Source: Saprospiraceae bacterium (GTDB lineage Bacteria > Bacteroidota > Bacteroidia > Chitinophagales > Saprospiraceae). From it: DNA of 31,120 bases. This document shows positions 7,668 to 15,808 of the stretch, piece by piece. The notes beneath the pieces are model-generated. The model saw only the letters and a list, made by a program, of their open reading frames with translations, was not told where the DNA came from and made no database searches. How positions within the stretch are numbered: the stretch's first letter is position 1; each line of letters opens with the position of its first letter. The DNA is taken from assembly GCA_013361075.1 (NCBI GenBank), contig JABWAJ010000005.1, forward strand, positions 1 to 31,120, written 5' to 3'. The position numbers and the translations under genes were made by a program.

Positions 7668-8018
7668 TTACTCCATAGAGCGGATCATACCGAGGAGCAT
7701 CCGGGAAACTTTTTCAAAATTTTCATAAAGTTGGTCATAGAGGCTTTTCTCTATGGCATCTATATCGAGTAAAATTTGCAGGATGGCGACGCACTCAAAA
7801 ACGGAGGCGCGCGCCGTCACGTAAAATTTCTTTTTATCCGGATTTGTCATCCGGCCTGTGCCTTCGGCGAGGTTTAGCAGGGCACTCAAGCTGGCGCGTT
7901 TGAATTGATCCTGAAGGTATGGGTCCAGGGTATGTTTTTGGGCAAAAAGGTGTTTCAACACCTTTAGGTTTACTCCCCGCATCTCCTGGTACACTTCTAA
8001 TTTTTCAAAGTCAAACAC
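7668..8018 (-). CDS. Four-helix-bundle protein (23S rRNA intervening-sequence / S23 / Avd-like family)
   Basis: The 116-residue protein starts FDFEKLEVYQEMRGVNLKVL and contains ALLNLAEGTGRM, then KFYVTARASVFECVAIL, the standard pattern of the small four-helix-bundle family encoded in 23S rRNA intervening sequences. It is also related to the Avd accessory protein of diversity-generating retroelements. The start is placed at GTG 8018, which gives the family's usual length. A longer reading from GTG 8087 only adds translated repeat (alternating Gly/Val/Ser) and is unlikely. The ATG at 8043 is out of frame. The gene lies between tRNA-Val and tRNA-Pro on the same strand and is bounded on both sides by complementary repeats, so it is probably carried on a tRNA precursor. 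Molecular role is not established; family members are basic and thought to bind nucleic acid. Confidence 0.85.
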   Translation of the reverse strand: MFDFEKLEVYQEMRGVNLKVLKHLFAQKHTLDPYLQDQFKRASLSALLNLAEGTGRMTNPDKKKFYVTARASVFECVAILQILLDIDAIEKSLYDQLYENFEKVSRMLLGMIRSME

Positions 8019-8045
8019 GGCACTTAATTTTTTATTTGAACATCC

Positions 8046-8093
8046 CCTCACACTCACACCCACACTCACACCCACACCCACACCCACACCTCT
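8046..8093. repeat. CA-rich repeat arm (right inverted-repeat arm of the tRNA-spacer element)
   Basis: CACACC/CACTCA units end 4 bases before the 3' end of tRNA-Val. Bases 8067-8090 are exactly complementary to 7522-7545, and the pairing can be extended imperfectly inward. The arm is shorter (~48 bases) than the left one (~140). Confidence 0.9.
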
Positions 8094-8097
8094 CTAG

Positions 8098-8172
8098 TGG
8101 GTAATACAGGATTCGAACCTGTGACCTCTGCCCTGTCAAGGCAGCGCTCTAAACCAACTGAGCTAATTACCC
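8098..8172 (-). tRNA. tRNA-Val (anticodon GAC)
   Basis: The cloverleaf is clear: acceptor GGGTAAT with ATTACCC, D arm GCTC...GAGC, anticodon stem CTGCC/GGCAG around loop TTGACAG with anticodon GAC, and T arm ACAGG/CCTGT around TTCGAAT. CCA is not fully encoded. It is the promoter-proximal tRNA of the unit that ends with tRNA-Pro. Confidence 0.95.
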
Positions 8173-8244
8173 GCATTTGTGGAGAACTTGTACTGCTTTC
8201 ACCCCATTGAAACGAATTCCAATAAGCTTTTAGCGAAACGTGCG

Positions 8245-8252
8245 CAAAGGTA
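8245..8252 (-). promoter_or_regulatory. -7 box for the tRNA-Val/tRNA-Pro unit
   Basis: The minus strand reads TACCTTTG (TAnnTTTG), about 73 bases upstream of the first base of tRNA-Val. No strong -33 TTG is seen. Confidence 0.55.
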
Positions 8253-8354
8253 AGGAAGATTTCTTCGTTTTCCGAAATTTTCTACTTGAAAAAAGTTGCA
8301 ACAAGGTGCAATCGCGTTGGCCGATGAAAAATGGTAACTCACCGGACAAAACCG

Positions 8355-8362
8355 TACGTTTG
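8355..8362 (+). promoter_or_regulatory. -7 box upstream of a possible small RNA
   Basis: TACGTTTG is a full match to TAnnTTTG on the plus strand, with a T9-tailed terminator starting about 100 bases downstream. It has no clear -33 TTG. Confidence 0.4.
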
Positions 8363-8368
8363 GCCTAA

Positions 8369-8494
8369 AACCTGAATTTTTATGTGTCTTAAATGCAACT
8401 TTTCGTCTTAAAGTCAGTTCTTTAGCACAGAGAGTTTTTTCATACTAGTTCAATTTTGGCAGGGTCGTGTATTCCTTACACGACCTTTTTTTTT
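8369..8494 (+). ncRNA. Candidate small RNA or leader transcript (~125 nt)
   Basis: No plus-strand gene precedes the strong terminator at 8463-8494, yet a full TAnnTTTG box lies at 8355-8362. The interval has no plausible coding frame. A short RNA starting near 8369 and ending in the T tract would explain both signals. No known RNA family is recognised. It could instead be an attenuated leader of the SGNH/MBOAT operon. Confidence 0.35.
8463..8494 (+). terminator. Strong intrinsic terminator on the plus strand
   Basis: GGTCGTGT pairs perfectly with ACACGACC (loop of seven) and is followed directly by nine T. It lies upstream of the SGNH/MBOAT operon and downstream of no annotated gene. Confidence 0.85.
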
Positions 8495-8533
8495 GCTCCA
8501 TGGATCTGCCGCAAATTTTCTGCCGGAAAATTG

Positions 8534-8541
8534 TATTTTCG
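8534..8541 (+). promoter_or_regulatory. Candidate -7 box for the SGNH/MBOAT operon
   Basis: TATTTTCG, one mismatch to TAnnTTTG, lies after the terminator and about 70 bases before the first ATG of the operon. Confidence 0.4.
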
Positions 8542-8611
8542 CGCACTCATTTCGGAGTGGTGTAAGCCGCTGCAAAACCCACCCCGGAATGCTCCGGATT
8601 ACAAAAAAGGC

Positions 8612-10096
8612 ATGGAAAAAGATCGTTTTCTTCAGGCATTGGGAATCGTTGTATTGGCAACCGCCATGGTGCTGGTGTACCCGGTGTTGCACCAACGCAT
8701 CCCTTTCCTGCAACAGCATTTTGAAACCTACAACTGGCTCAACGGCCTTGCGGTTCCCCGGGAAGCTGTGACGGCTGATTCCACAGACATTGCTCCCGAC
8801 AGTACCGGGCAAATGACAGGACCTATGCTGCTCGAAGGGGCCGAACACCTCGAAGCTTTTTTCCAGGCTCTGGATGCCAAATCGGAACAGGTGCGCATCG
8901 CTTATTTCGGCGATTCGTCGATCGAAGGCGACCTCATCAGCGAAACCCTGCGCGACAGCCTGCAACGCCTCTTTGGCGGCACGGGTGTCGGCTACGTACC
9001 CATTACCTCGCACGTAAATACCTTCAGGAGGACGGTTCGCCATACTTTTTCGGGGCATTGGTTTACCTGCACCATGGGACAAAACAACTGGCGAAAATTG
9101 CCCCGGGGCATTTCAGGCGGGTATTTTACCACCTGGACGGCACCGGTGGTGGTGGATACGACCGTGGTGACCGATTCTTCGGCAGTGGCTGCTCCCGTAA
9201 TTTCCGATTCGGTACCGCCCGAGCCGGTGGCAGAGCAGCCCAAAGGCCACCGGGTGTCTTACGGCGCGATGCGGCTGTATCCCGGAACCAATGTTTTTGA
9301 GCGGAGTTATTTGTACTACGGTGCCCCTAAAGCCGACAGTACGGCCCGGTACCGCACCGGCAGTGTGACCACCAGCTTCGGCGGTGGCGAAGAAGGACAA
9401 ACGCATCTGCTGGACGGGGGAAATAAAGTCAACCGGATTACCCTCTCGGAAACCCCCGGACGCCGGGTTTCGCTCAACTTCAATGTACCTGCGCGGGTAC
9501 CTTTGTACGGCGTCAGCGTGGAAAGCCCCAATGGAGTGATTGTAGACAACTACGCTACACGCGGCAATTCGGGCAGCTTGCTCACGAGTATTGACGCCGG
9601 GGTGTTTCAGGAATTTCAGAACTTCATGGATTTCGACCTGGTGGTGCTGCAATACGGGCTGAACGTGCTCAATCCGAAAATGAAAAACTACAACTGGTAC
9701 CAAAAAGAAATTAGCCAGGTGATCCGGTACCTGCAGGCAAACCTGCCGGGCGTAGCCATTCTGGTGGTAGGTCCTTCGGATAAAGCGACGAAAATAGACG
9801 GGGTCATGCAAACGGATCCGAGCCTGCCCCTCATTACCGAAGCGCTGCGCGCTGCAGCAAAAGAAAATAACGCCGCTTTTTTCAGCCTTTACGAAGCCAT
9901 GGGTGGTGCCGGCTCGATGATCGAATGGGTGGAACAAAAACGCCCGAGCTTAGCCAACCTCGACTATACGCATTTCAATTTCGACGGTGCCGAAGAAGCG
10001 GGCCATTTGCTGCTCGAAGCTTTGTTGGGCGCGTACCACGACCGGCCAAAAAGGGCAGAAGCCCGCGGAAAACAGCCAAACAATCCAATCCAATGA
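8612..10096 (+). CDS. Membrane-anchored SGNH-fold protein, putative glycan O-acetyltransferase/esterase partner of MBOAT
   Basis: The ATG at 8612 is chosen because it puts a transmembrane anchor at residues 6-24 (FLQALGIVVLATAMVLVYPV); the upstream frame carries the terminator sequence. The 494-residue protein has the SGNH blocks far apart: FGDSSIEGD with the nucleophile serine at 102, QYGLN (G349, N351) and DYTHFN with D451 and H454 as the catalytic pair. This matches the periplasmic AlgJ/AlgX or PatB-like partners that receive acetyl groups from an MBOAT pump. A Pro/Val-rich linker at about 170-210 separates the first block from the rest. Its stop overlaps the next start (ATGA), so the three genes are a coupled operon. 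Confidence 0.8.
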   Translation: MEKDRFLQALGIVVLATAMVLVYPVLHQRIPFLQQHFETYNWLNGLAVPREAVTADSTDIAPDSTGQMTGPMLLEGAEHLEAFFQALDAKSEQVRIAYFGDSSIEGDLISETLRDSLQRLFGGTGVGYVPITSHVNTFRRTVRHTFSGHWFTCTMGQNNWRKLPRGISGGYFTTWTAPVVVDTTVVTDSSAVAAPVISDSVPPEPVAEQPKGHRVSYGAMRLYPGTNVFERSYLYYGAPKADSTARYRTGSVTTSFGGGEEGQTHLLDGGNKVNRITLSETPGRRVSLNFNVPARVPLYGVSVESPNGVIVDNYATRGNSGSLLTSIDAGVFQEFQNFMDFDLVVLQYGLNVLNPKMKNYNWYQKEISQVIRYLQANLPGVAILVVGPSDKATKIDGVMQTDPSLPLITEALRAAAKENNAAFFSLYEAMGGAGSMIEWVEQKRPSLANLDYTHFNFDGAEEAGHLLLEALLGAYHDRPKRAEARGKQPNNPIQ

Positions 10097-11616
10097 GGCA
10101 AACGACGTGGACTGACCTGTGCTTTCGGATCAAGGCGCTTTGCCGGGGGGCACTCCCTGCAGGGAGCAACGACTTTACTTCCTTGCCGGTTTTGGCAGCC
10201 ATCCTTGTTTTTCCTTTTTCGCTAACCGCACAGGCCGGTGCCGGGGAAGAGCTGACGCCAAAAGGATTTTCGACCCCCTGGGCTTTTGTAAAAACCGACA
10301 GCAACCGGATTCACTTCGCAGAAAACCTCGATTCTTTTTTTGCCCGGTTGCGCAACCTGGGGTCGGACAGCGTGCGCCAGGTCAGGATTGTCCACATTGG
10401 CGATTCGCACCTTCAGGCTGACGTTTTTTCCGGGAAACTTCGCACGTTGTTCCAGCAAAAATTCGGTTCAGCCGGGCGTGGGCTCATTTTTCCTTACCGC
10501 ATGGCGGGCACCAACGGCCCACGTGACTATACCTGCAGCAGCAATGTGTACTGGCAGTCGCTGAAAAGTATTTATGCCGGCGATGGCCCTTCTCTGGGCT
10601 TGTGCGGTCTTGGGCTCCGCAGTAGCAATGCAGCACCGGCGCTCTATTTGCAACTCAAACAAAAAGAAGGAACAGACTACGCATTCGACAAAGTGACCAT
10701 TTTTTGCAAGGATGCCTCCGGAGCCTGGAACATCGGTTTGCCGGAAGGAGGTGTGTTGCCAACAAAATCCACCCAATACACCACCGGGGCCAAGCGCTAC
10801 CACAAAGTCCGCTCCGGCGATACCCTGTACGACCTTGCAAGAAAATACGGATGCACGGTGCGCAACCTGCAGCGCTGGAATGGCATCCGGGGCAGCCGGA
10901 TAAATCCCGGGCGGAAGCTGATTGTGGGCGTTACCCGCAAAGCGATTCCCGAACCGGCAGTGGTCAAATCGCCGCTACGGCCACTGGAATCTGTGCAGCA
11001 GGAAGGCGGCGCGCACCATGTCGTTTTTCAATTGGATTCGCTGCTGCATGCTGCGGCCATTGAACACCGCGGGAATACCCTGCTGCACGGCATTTTACTG
11101 GAAAATACCCGGGAATCGGGCGTTTTATACAATATGATCGGCGTGAACGGCGCCACCTACAACCATTACAACCAGGCTGCCTATTTTTTGCCGCAGCTGG
11201 CTGCTTTGGCGCCCGATCTGGTGATTGTTTCCCTGGGCACAAACGAGTCTGTTGGCGGGCGTTTTGACGGGGGGGCCATCCGTCGGGATGTAGAGCGATT
11301 GGTGCGCAATATCCGGAAAGAGCTACCGGGAACAGCCATTTTATTGACGACCAATCCCGACGTACTGAAGCGCCGCCGTTACCTCAACGCCAACAACTTA
11401 GCGGTTCGGTCAATCTTGCTTGGGGTCGCGGAAGCCAACAACCTTGCTGCCTGGGACCTGCATACGGTGATGGGAGGACACGGATCGGTGAAAAAGTGGC
11501 GCACTGCGGGTTTGGCAGCGAACGACGCCATCCATTTTACGCCGGACGGGTATCAATTATTGGGGAATTTGTTGTTTGATGCGCTAATGAAAACTTATGA
11601 TGTTGCAGGAAATTAA
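10093..11616 (+). CDS. Secreted SGNH-fold protein with an internal LysM domain
   Basis: Of 507 residues, a hydrophobic segment at about 29-47 (LPVLAAILVFPFSLTAQA) acts as signal peptide or anchor. SGNH block I is GDSH at 103-106, block III is GTNE at 382-385 and block V is D478xxH481, all catalytic positions present. Between blocks I and III, residues 236-279 form a complete LysM domain (YHKVRSGDTLYDLARKYG ... NPGRKLIVG), which binds N-acetylglucosamine polymers such as peptidoglycan. A LysM domain nested in an SGNH enzyme points to peptidoglycan as the substrate of the operon's O-acetylation activity; this is inference. The start is the ATG of the ATGA overlap with the gene before; its 3' end overlaps the MBOAT gene by 20 bases. 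Confidence 0.85.
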   Translation: MRQTTWTDLCFRIKALCRGALPAGSNDFTSLPVLAAILVFPFSLTAQAGAGEELTPKGFSTPWAFVKTDSNRIHFAENLDSFFARLRNLGSDSVRQVRIVHIGDSHLQADVFSGKLRTLFQQKFGSAGRGLIFPYRMAGTNGPRDYTCSSNVYWQSLKSIYAGDGPSLGLCGLGLRSSNAAPALYLQLKQKEGTDYAFDKVTIFCKDASGAWNIGLPEGGVLPTKSTQYTTGAKRYHKVRSGDTLYDLARKYGCTVRNLQRWNGIRGSRINPGRKLIVGVTRKAIPEPAVVKSPLRPLESVQQEGGAHHVVFQLDSLLHAAAIEHRGNTLLHGILLENTRESGVLYNMIGVNGATYNHYNQAAYFLPQLAALAPDLVIVSLGTNESVGGRFDGGAIRRDVERLVRNIRKELPGTAILLTTNPDVLKRRRYLNANNLAVRSILLGVAEANNLAAWDLHTVMGGHGSVKKWRTAGLAANDAIHFTPDGYQLLGNLLFDALMKTYDVAGN

Positions 11617-13324
11617 CTGGACCGACATCGCACAGCACTTGTTTGTGTATGACCCGAAGCGCCCGTTGCTGTTCAACAGTGCGGCATTTCTTGCCCTGTT
11701 CATTGTGTTGTACGCGCTGTTTATTCCGATGCGCCGGGCTACGACGTGGCGTACGTGGTACCTCCTGTTGTTTTCCATTTTTTTCTATTACAAATCAAGC
11801 GGCTTGTTTTTTATCCTGCTGCTGCTCTCAACCGGCTGGAATTTCGGATTGGGGCACCTGATGCATACCGCTGGTTCCAGAGCAAGCCGGATTTTTTACC
11901 TGTTCCTCAGTGTAGGAGGGAGCCTGGGCTTGCTGGCCTATTACAAATACACCAATTTTTTTATCGGGAGTGTCAATGCGCTTGCCGGAACAGAATTTGC
12001 CTTTCAGAAAATATTTCTCCCCGTTGGCATTTCCTTTTTCACGTTTCAAACCCTGAGTTATACCATTGATGTGTACCGGGGGACTTTAAAGCCGATTTCG
12101 GAGGGTGCGCGTACGGCGGGCGACTGGTTGCAGAGCTTTGCGGATTTTGCTTTTTACGTTAGTTTTTTTCCGCAATTGGTGGCAGGGCCAATTGTTCGCG
12201 CCGCAGATTTTATTCCTCAAATTCGGCAACCCCTTAAGCTTTCTAAAGAAAATGTCGGGTACGCCCTCTTGCTGATTTCGGGTGGCTTGTTCAAAAAAGC
12301 GGTCATTTCCGATTACATCAGCGTCAATTTTGTGGATCGGATTTTTGCCAATCCGGGGTTGTATTCAGGGTTTGAAAACCTGATGGGCGTTTATGGATAT
12401 GCCATTCAGATTTATTGCGATTTTTCGGGCTACTCCGACATGGCCATTGGCCTGGCCTTGTTGTTTGGATTTCAGTTGGCAGAAAACTTCAGAAGCCCGT
12501 ATAAAGCCGTTTCTGTGCAGGATTTCTGGCAACGGTGGCACATTTCGCTCTCTACCTGGTTGCGCGATTATTTGTACATTTCATTGGGCGGCAATAAAAA
12601 AGGGAAATTCCGGACTTACCTCAACCTGATGATCACCATGTTGTTGGGTGGACTATGGCATGGGGCCAATTGGGTGTTCATCATCTGGGGGGCGTTGCAC
12701 GGCGCGGCGCTGGCAATTGACCGCTTTTTGAAAAACCTGGGCCGAATCTGGGAAAACCCGGCGATGCGGGCGTTTTTGATCATGCTGATCATCCAGGGTG
12801 GTTGCCAAATTGCCGTTTGGCGCATTTATGCAGCTGGAGATCTGGATGAACTGGAGTATGCCGATTTGCTGAACGGGAACTTGCTCGTTGCGGGAGTCTG
12901 GTTTGGGCTGATGCTGCTGGCCATAGCCATTGACAAGTTGGTGAAAAAATCAACTGCCAGCCGGATTGCTGCGGGCATCATGGTTTTTCACTTTGTTTGT
13001 TTCTGCTGGATATTTTTCCGTTCGGGCGCACCGGGCAGCCGCGTGCCACCGATGGAAACGACGTTTAAAATGCTGTATCAGATCATGGCAGTTTTCCGGC
13101 CTGAGGTCATGGGACAGGTCATTGCTGGTTACTGGAAAGCAATGCTGTTGATTGGAACCGGGTTTTTGATCCACCTGTTGCCCGGATCCTGGGACCGCAG
13201 TTTGGAGAAGGGTTATGCCCGCATGCCGGCAGTGGTCAAGGCTGTTGGGCTTGCGTTGATTATCTGGATTGTCATTCAGACGAGCAGTGCTGAGGTAACT
13301 CCCTTTATTTATTTTCAATTCTGA
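11597..13324 (+). CDS. MBOAT-family membrane O-acyltransferase (AlgI/DltB/PatA-like)
   Basis: This 575-residue polytopic protein has the MBOAT core: QDFWQRWHISLSTWLRDYLY and, downstream, LLGGLWHGANWVFIIWG with the catalytic histidine at 355. About ten hydrophobic segments are visible, including residues 27-45, 55-75 and 520-575. MBOAT proteins of this type move an acetyl group from acetyl-CoA in the cytoplasm across the membrane to SGNH-type transferases outside. The two preceding SGNH genes are the expected partners. Starts at 11597 and 11600 (consecutive ATG) are both possible. Whether the acceptor is peptidoglycan or an exported polysaccharide cannot be settled from sequence; the LysM domain next door favours peptidoglycan. 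Confidence 0.93.
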   Translation: MMLQEINWTDIAQHLFVYDPKRPLLFNSAAFLALFIVLYALFIPMRRATTWRTWYLLLFSIFFYYKSSGLFFILLLLSTGWNFGLGHLMHTAGSRASRIFYLFLSVGGSLGLLAYYKYTNFFIGSVNALAGTEFAFQKIFLPVGISFFTFQTLSYTIDVYRGTLKPISEGARTAGDWLQSFADFAFYVSFFPQLVAGPIVRAADFIPQIRQPLKLSKENVGYALLLISGGLFKKAVISDYISVNFVDRIFANPGLYSGFENLMGVYGYAIQIYCDFSGYSDMAIGLALLFGFQLAENFRSPYKAVSVQDFWQRWHISLSTWLRDYLYISLGGNKKGKFRTYLNLMITMLLGGLWHGANWVFIIWGALHGAALAIDRFLKNLGRIWENPAMRAFLIMLIIQGGCQIAVWRIYAAGDLDELEYADLLNGNLLVAGVWFGLMLLAIAIDKLVKKSTASRIAAGIMVFHFVCFCWIFFRSGAPGSRVPPMETTFKMLYQIMAVFRPEVMGQVIAGYWKAMLLIGTGFLIHLLPGSWDRSLEKGYARMPAVVKAVGLALIIWIVIQTSSAEVTPFIYFQF

Positions 13325-13371
13325 TCCTGCTATCGGGCAAAAACAGCTATTGATCACAAGTGTCTGAAAAT

Positions 13372-13408
13372 AACAAGAGCCATTCCAGGTTTTGGAATGG
13401 CTCTTGTT
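13372..13408. terminator. Bidirectional hairpin between convergent MBOAT and secG genes
   Basis: A perfect 16-base-pair stem (AACAAGAGCCATTCCA and its complement) with a five-base loop lies between convergent stop codons. T-tracts are short on both sides (TTGTTGG on plus, TTGTTATTTTC on minus). Confidence 0.8.
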
Positions 13409-13430
13409 GGATTGAAGGGTGTGCTTCGGA

Positions 13431-13661
13431 TTAACCGACAACGATTGCCATGATGATGCAGAGGGCAAACAAAGCACTTACCAGTATCCAGGTAGCTTTT
13501 TCGATGAAGTCAGTAGATTTTGATGCTCCGAACAATTGGTTGGCCTGATTTCCACCAAAAGTGGAGTCAATACCGCCACCTTTCGGGTTCTGAATCAGGA
13601 CGGCGCCCATCAGCAAAACGCAGATAATGGCGATGATTACACTCAATAAAGTAGGCAACAT
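13431..13661 (-). CDS. secG: Preprotein translocase subunit SecG
   Basis: The 76-residue protein has two membrane helices (about 4-22 and 54-74) separated by the conserved SecG loop with LIQNPKGGGIDSTFGG. SecG assists SecYEA in protein export across the cytoplasmic membrane. It begins 3 bases after the stop of the TPR-like gene and is last in the ruvB - TPR-like - secG run. Length is normal for Bacteroidota. Confidence 0.95.
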   Translation of the reverse strand: MLPTLLSVIIAIICVLLMGAVLIQNPKGGGIDSTFGGNQANQLFGASKSTDFIEKATWILVSALFALCIIMAIVVG

Positions 13662-13664
13662 GGT

Positions 13665-14663
13665 TTATTTCTTTTTAAGTTTTTCAATTTTGGCTGCAAA
13701 GTAAGCACTTTTTTCGGGAAACTTCAAAATCAGACGCTCGTACATTTTGGCAGCTTTGTCATACTGCTGCTGAGCGGCCAATAAATCTGCCAGTGTTTCT
13801 GTAGCCAGGGAGGTATTTTCAGTCACGCTTAACCGGGCAATTTCAGCCACGACATCCGGTGCTTTTTTAGTTTTTTTCTCAGGTTGAACCACGGGCGGCG
13901 GGGCTTTCGCGGGTTCGTGTTCGGGGTCGGAAACGGGGAGAGCCGGGCGCGTCCAGCTTCTGAACGTCGCTTTGGGCAGGGGAGCCACCGGGGCTATTTG
14001 GGCGGCCTTTTCCAATACGGCATCCGCAGCAGCAAGGGCACTCCGATATTCCACAGCACTGGAAATGGCGGCTGCGTCGTTGGCCACGCGGTCAACATAA
14101 GAAACATCAGGCGTCGCCTCCGCCTCCGGCTCTGGCGGTAAGGTTGTCGCAGGTTCATCACCCACCACTTCAAAAGGAATCGCAGCAGAGGTTTCGGCTG
14201 TTTCAGGAGCAATGAGGGCTGTGAAATCAAATGCCAGTTCCTCCTCAGCTTCTTCCTGTATTTGGGGAGCTACCGGCGGCTCGCGGAAAACGGCTATGGG
14301 GTCGGCCACAACCGGGCGCGCAATTATCGGATCTTCTACCGGCACGGCCAGCTCTTCATGAAGCACCGACAGGTCTTTGAGCTCCAGAAAATCTTCGTTG
14401 AATACAAAAAACGGGGTCTCGCTTTTTTCGTAGTGCGTTTGCACGAAGCGATACAAAGCTTTGCGGTCTATGCTGTAAACGGCTGCTTTCTCAAGGGCTT
14501 TACGGGCATCGGGTCGGTGTTCCATTCTGCTTTTTTGCAGCAACAACCAACGCAAATGGGCATTGTAAGGATATTCCAGGGCAAGGCTTTTGAGTTCCTC
14601 GTAAGGCACCTGGTACAACAACGAAGGATCATTGAGGTAATCCCTGAAATTTTCAGCGTTCAT
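13665..14663 (-). CDS. Hypothetical protein with C-terminal TPR-like repeat and acidic, proline-rich middle
   Basis: The 332-residue protein has an N-terminal helical region (1-80, with LALEYPYNAHLRWLLLQKS resembling a TPR helix pair). A low-complexity centre of Pro/Glu/Ala follows at about 105-275, then a C-terminal TPR-like unit (TLADLLAAQQQYDKAAKMYE then RLILKFPEKSAYFAAKI). No signal peptide is seen. Such proteins occur beside secG in Bacteroidota, but their role is not known to me. The gene lies 11 bases after the ruvB stop and 3 bases before secG, so it belongs to this operon. Confidence 0.75.
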   Translation of the reverse strand: MNAENFRDYLNDPSLLYQVPYEELKSLALEYPYNAHLRWLLLQKSRMEHRPDARKALEKAAVYSIDRKALYRFVQTHYEKSETPFFVFNEDFLELKDLSVLHEELAVPVEDPIIARPVVADPIAVFREPPVAPQIQEEAEEELAFDFTALIAPETAETSAAIPFEVVGDEPATTLPPEPEAEATPDVSYVDRVANDAAAISSAVEYRSALAAADAVLEKAAQIAPVAPLPKATFRSWTRPALPVSDPEHEPAKAPPPVVQPEKKTKKAPDVVAEIARLSVTENTSLATETLADLLAAQQQYDKAAKMYERLILKFPEKSAYFAAKIEKLKKK

Positions 14664-14674
14664 ATCCTGCTTAT

Positions 14675-15703
14675 TTAATCAAACAACAACCGTTCCCTGC
14701 CTGGAGGCACAATGCCCAGATGGCGGTACGATTTTTCGGTTGCTTCCCGGCCCCGCGGTGTGCGTTGCAGGTAACCTTCCATAATCAAAAAGGGCTCGTG
14801 CACTTCTTCGATGGTGCCTGCTTCTTCTCCCACCGCTGTTGCAATGGTGGTCAGCCCCACTGGCCCGCCCTTGAATTTGTGGATGATGGCAGACAGGATG
14901 CGGTTGTCCATTTCGTCCAGGCCACCTTCATCCACATTCAGAGCCAAAAGGCCATATTGTGCAATTTCTGTATCTACGACGCCGCTGCCTTTCACCTGTG
15001 CAAAATCCCGGATCCGGCGCAGCAGGGCGTTGGCAATTCTGGGGGTGCCCCTGCTTCGGCGGGCAATTTCTGTTGCTCCTTCGTCGGTAATCGCCGTATT
15101 CAGAATACCGGCCGAGCGTTTTAAAATGCGTTTCAACGTGGGCACATCGTAGTAATCCAAATGGCAATTGATGCCAAACCGGGCACGCATGGGCGCAGTA
15201 AGCAACCCCATTCGGGTGGTAGCGCCTACTAAAGTAAAGGGATTTAAGGCAATCTGAATGCTTCGGGCATTCGGACCGCTGTCAATCATGATGTCAATTT
15301 TATAATCCTCCATTGCAGAATAGAGGTATTCTTCCACAACCGTGTTCAGGCGGTGAATTTCATCAATAAAGAGCACATCGCCCTCGTCTAAGTTGGTAAG
15401 CAGGCCGGCAAGGTCTCCCGGTTTTTCCAGTACCGGCCCGGAAGACATTTTCAGGTTAGCACCCAACTCATAGGCAATGATGTAGGACAGGGTCGTTTTG
15501 CCCAGCCCTGGCGGGCCATGCAACAGCACATGATCGAGTGCTTCACCACGTTGTTTGGCGGCCTCAATAAATATGCTCAGGTTTTCAGCAATGCGGGGCT
15601 GCCCGCTGAAATCGTCCAGCGCTTTGGGCCGCAGTGCCCGTTCTACCTGTTTGTCGTCGGCGGCCTGGTTTTGGCCACTTGGATCAAGATATGGATTTTG
15701 CAT
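14675..15703 (-). CDS. ruvB: Holliday junction branch-migration ATPase RuvB
   Basis: RuvB drives branch migration of Holliday junctions with RuvA during recombination and repair. The 342-residue protein carries the Walker A GPPGLGKT (63-70), Walker B DEIHR, sensor and arginine-finger region GATTRMGLLTAPMRARFG, and the C-terminal winged-helix domain ending in GYLQRTPRGR. The ATG at 15703 is chosen because it starts the normal N-terminus; the 25 codons upstream are not family-like. It heads the ruvB - TPR-like - secG run and is divergent from icd. Confidence 0.97.
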   Translation of the reverse strand: MQNPYLDPSGQNQAADDKQVERALRPKALDDFSGQPRIAENLSIFIEAAKQRGEALDHVLLHGPPGLGKTTLSYIIAYELGANLKMSSGPVLEKPGDLAGLLTNLDEGDVLFIDEIHRLNTVVEEYLYSAMEDYKIDIMIDSGPNARSIQIALNPFTLVGATTRMGLLTAPMRARFGINCHLDYYDVPTLKRILKRSAGILNTAITDEGATEIARRSRGTPRIANALLRRIRDFAQVKGSGVVDTEIAQYGLLALNVDEGGLDEMDNRILSAIIHKFKGGPVGLTTIATAVGEEAGTIEEVHEPFLIMEGYLQRTPRGREATEKSYRHLGIVPPGRERLLFD

Positions 15704-15808
15704 ATTGATTGCGTCTGACGCCAATGTTTGGGTTTGATGTTTTGGTTGAAAGTGCACACCTGTCAGGGAAAAACACACAGGATATGACGCTCTTCAGGCA
15801 TAAATTAT

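Larger units (their letters stand above)
7516..8097 (-). mobile_element. Putative intervening-sequence-like element in a tRNA spacer
   Basis: The whole interval between tRNA-Pro and tRNA-Val consists of inverted repeat, four-helix-bundle gene and inverted repeat, with almost no other sequence. The arms abut both tRNAs within 4-7 bases. Transcribed from the tRNA-Val side, the RNA would fold into a long G-U/C-A hairpin with the gene in the loop, like the stem of a classical 23S rRNA intervening sequence. Mobility is inferred from this architecture and the family; no target-site duplication or transposase is seen. Confidence 0.5.

Noticed and set aside
8018..8087. Extended N-terminus of the four-helix-bundle protein from GTG 8087
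   Set aside because: The extra 23 residues are translated repeat arm (Gly/Val/Ser alternation), and the family start fits GTG 8018.
7522..8093. GT/CA repeats as a CRISPR array
   Set aside because: The units are short tandem repeats without unique spacers and in opposite orientation at the two ends; no cas genes are present.
9113..9937. 274-residue minus-strand frame
   Set aside because: It lies entirely antisense to the first SGNH gene, whose conserved motifs show the real frame; the antisense protein has no family features.
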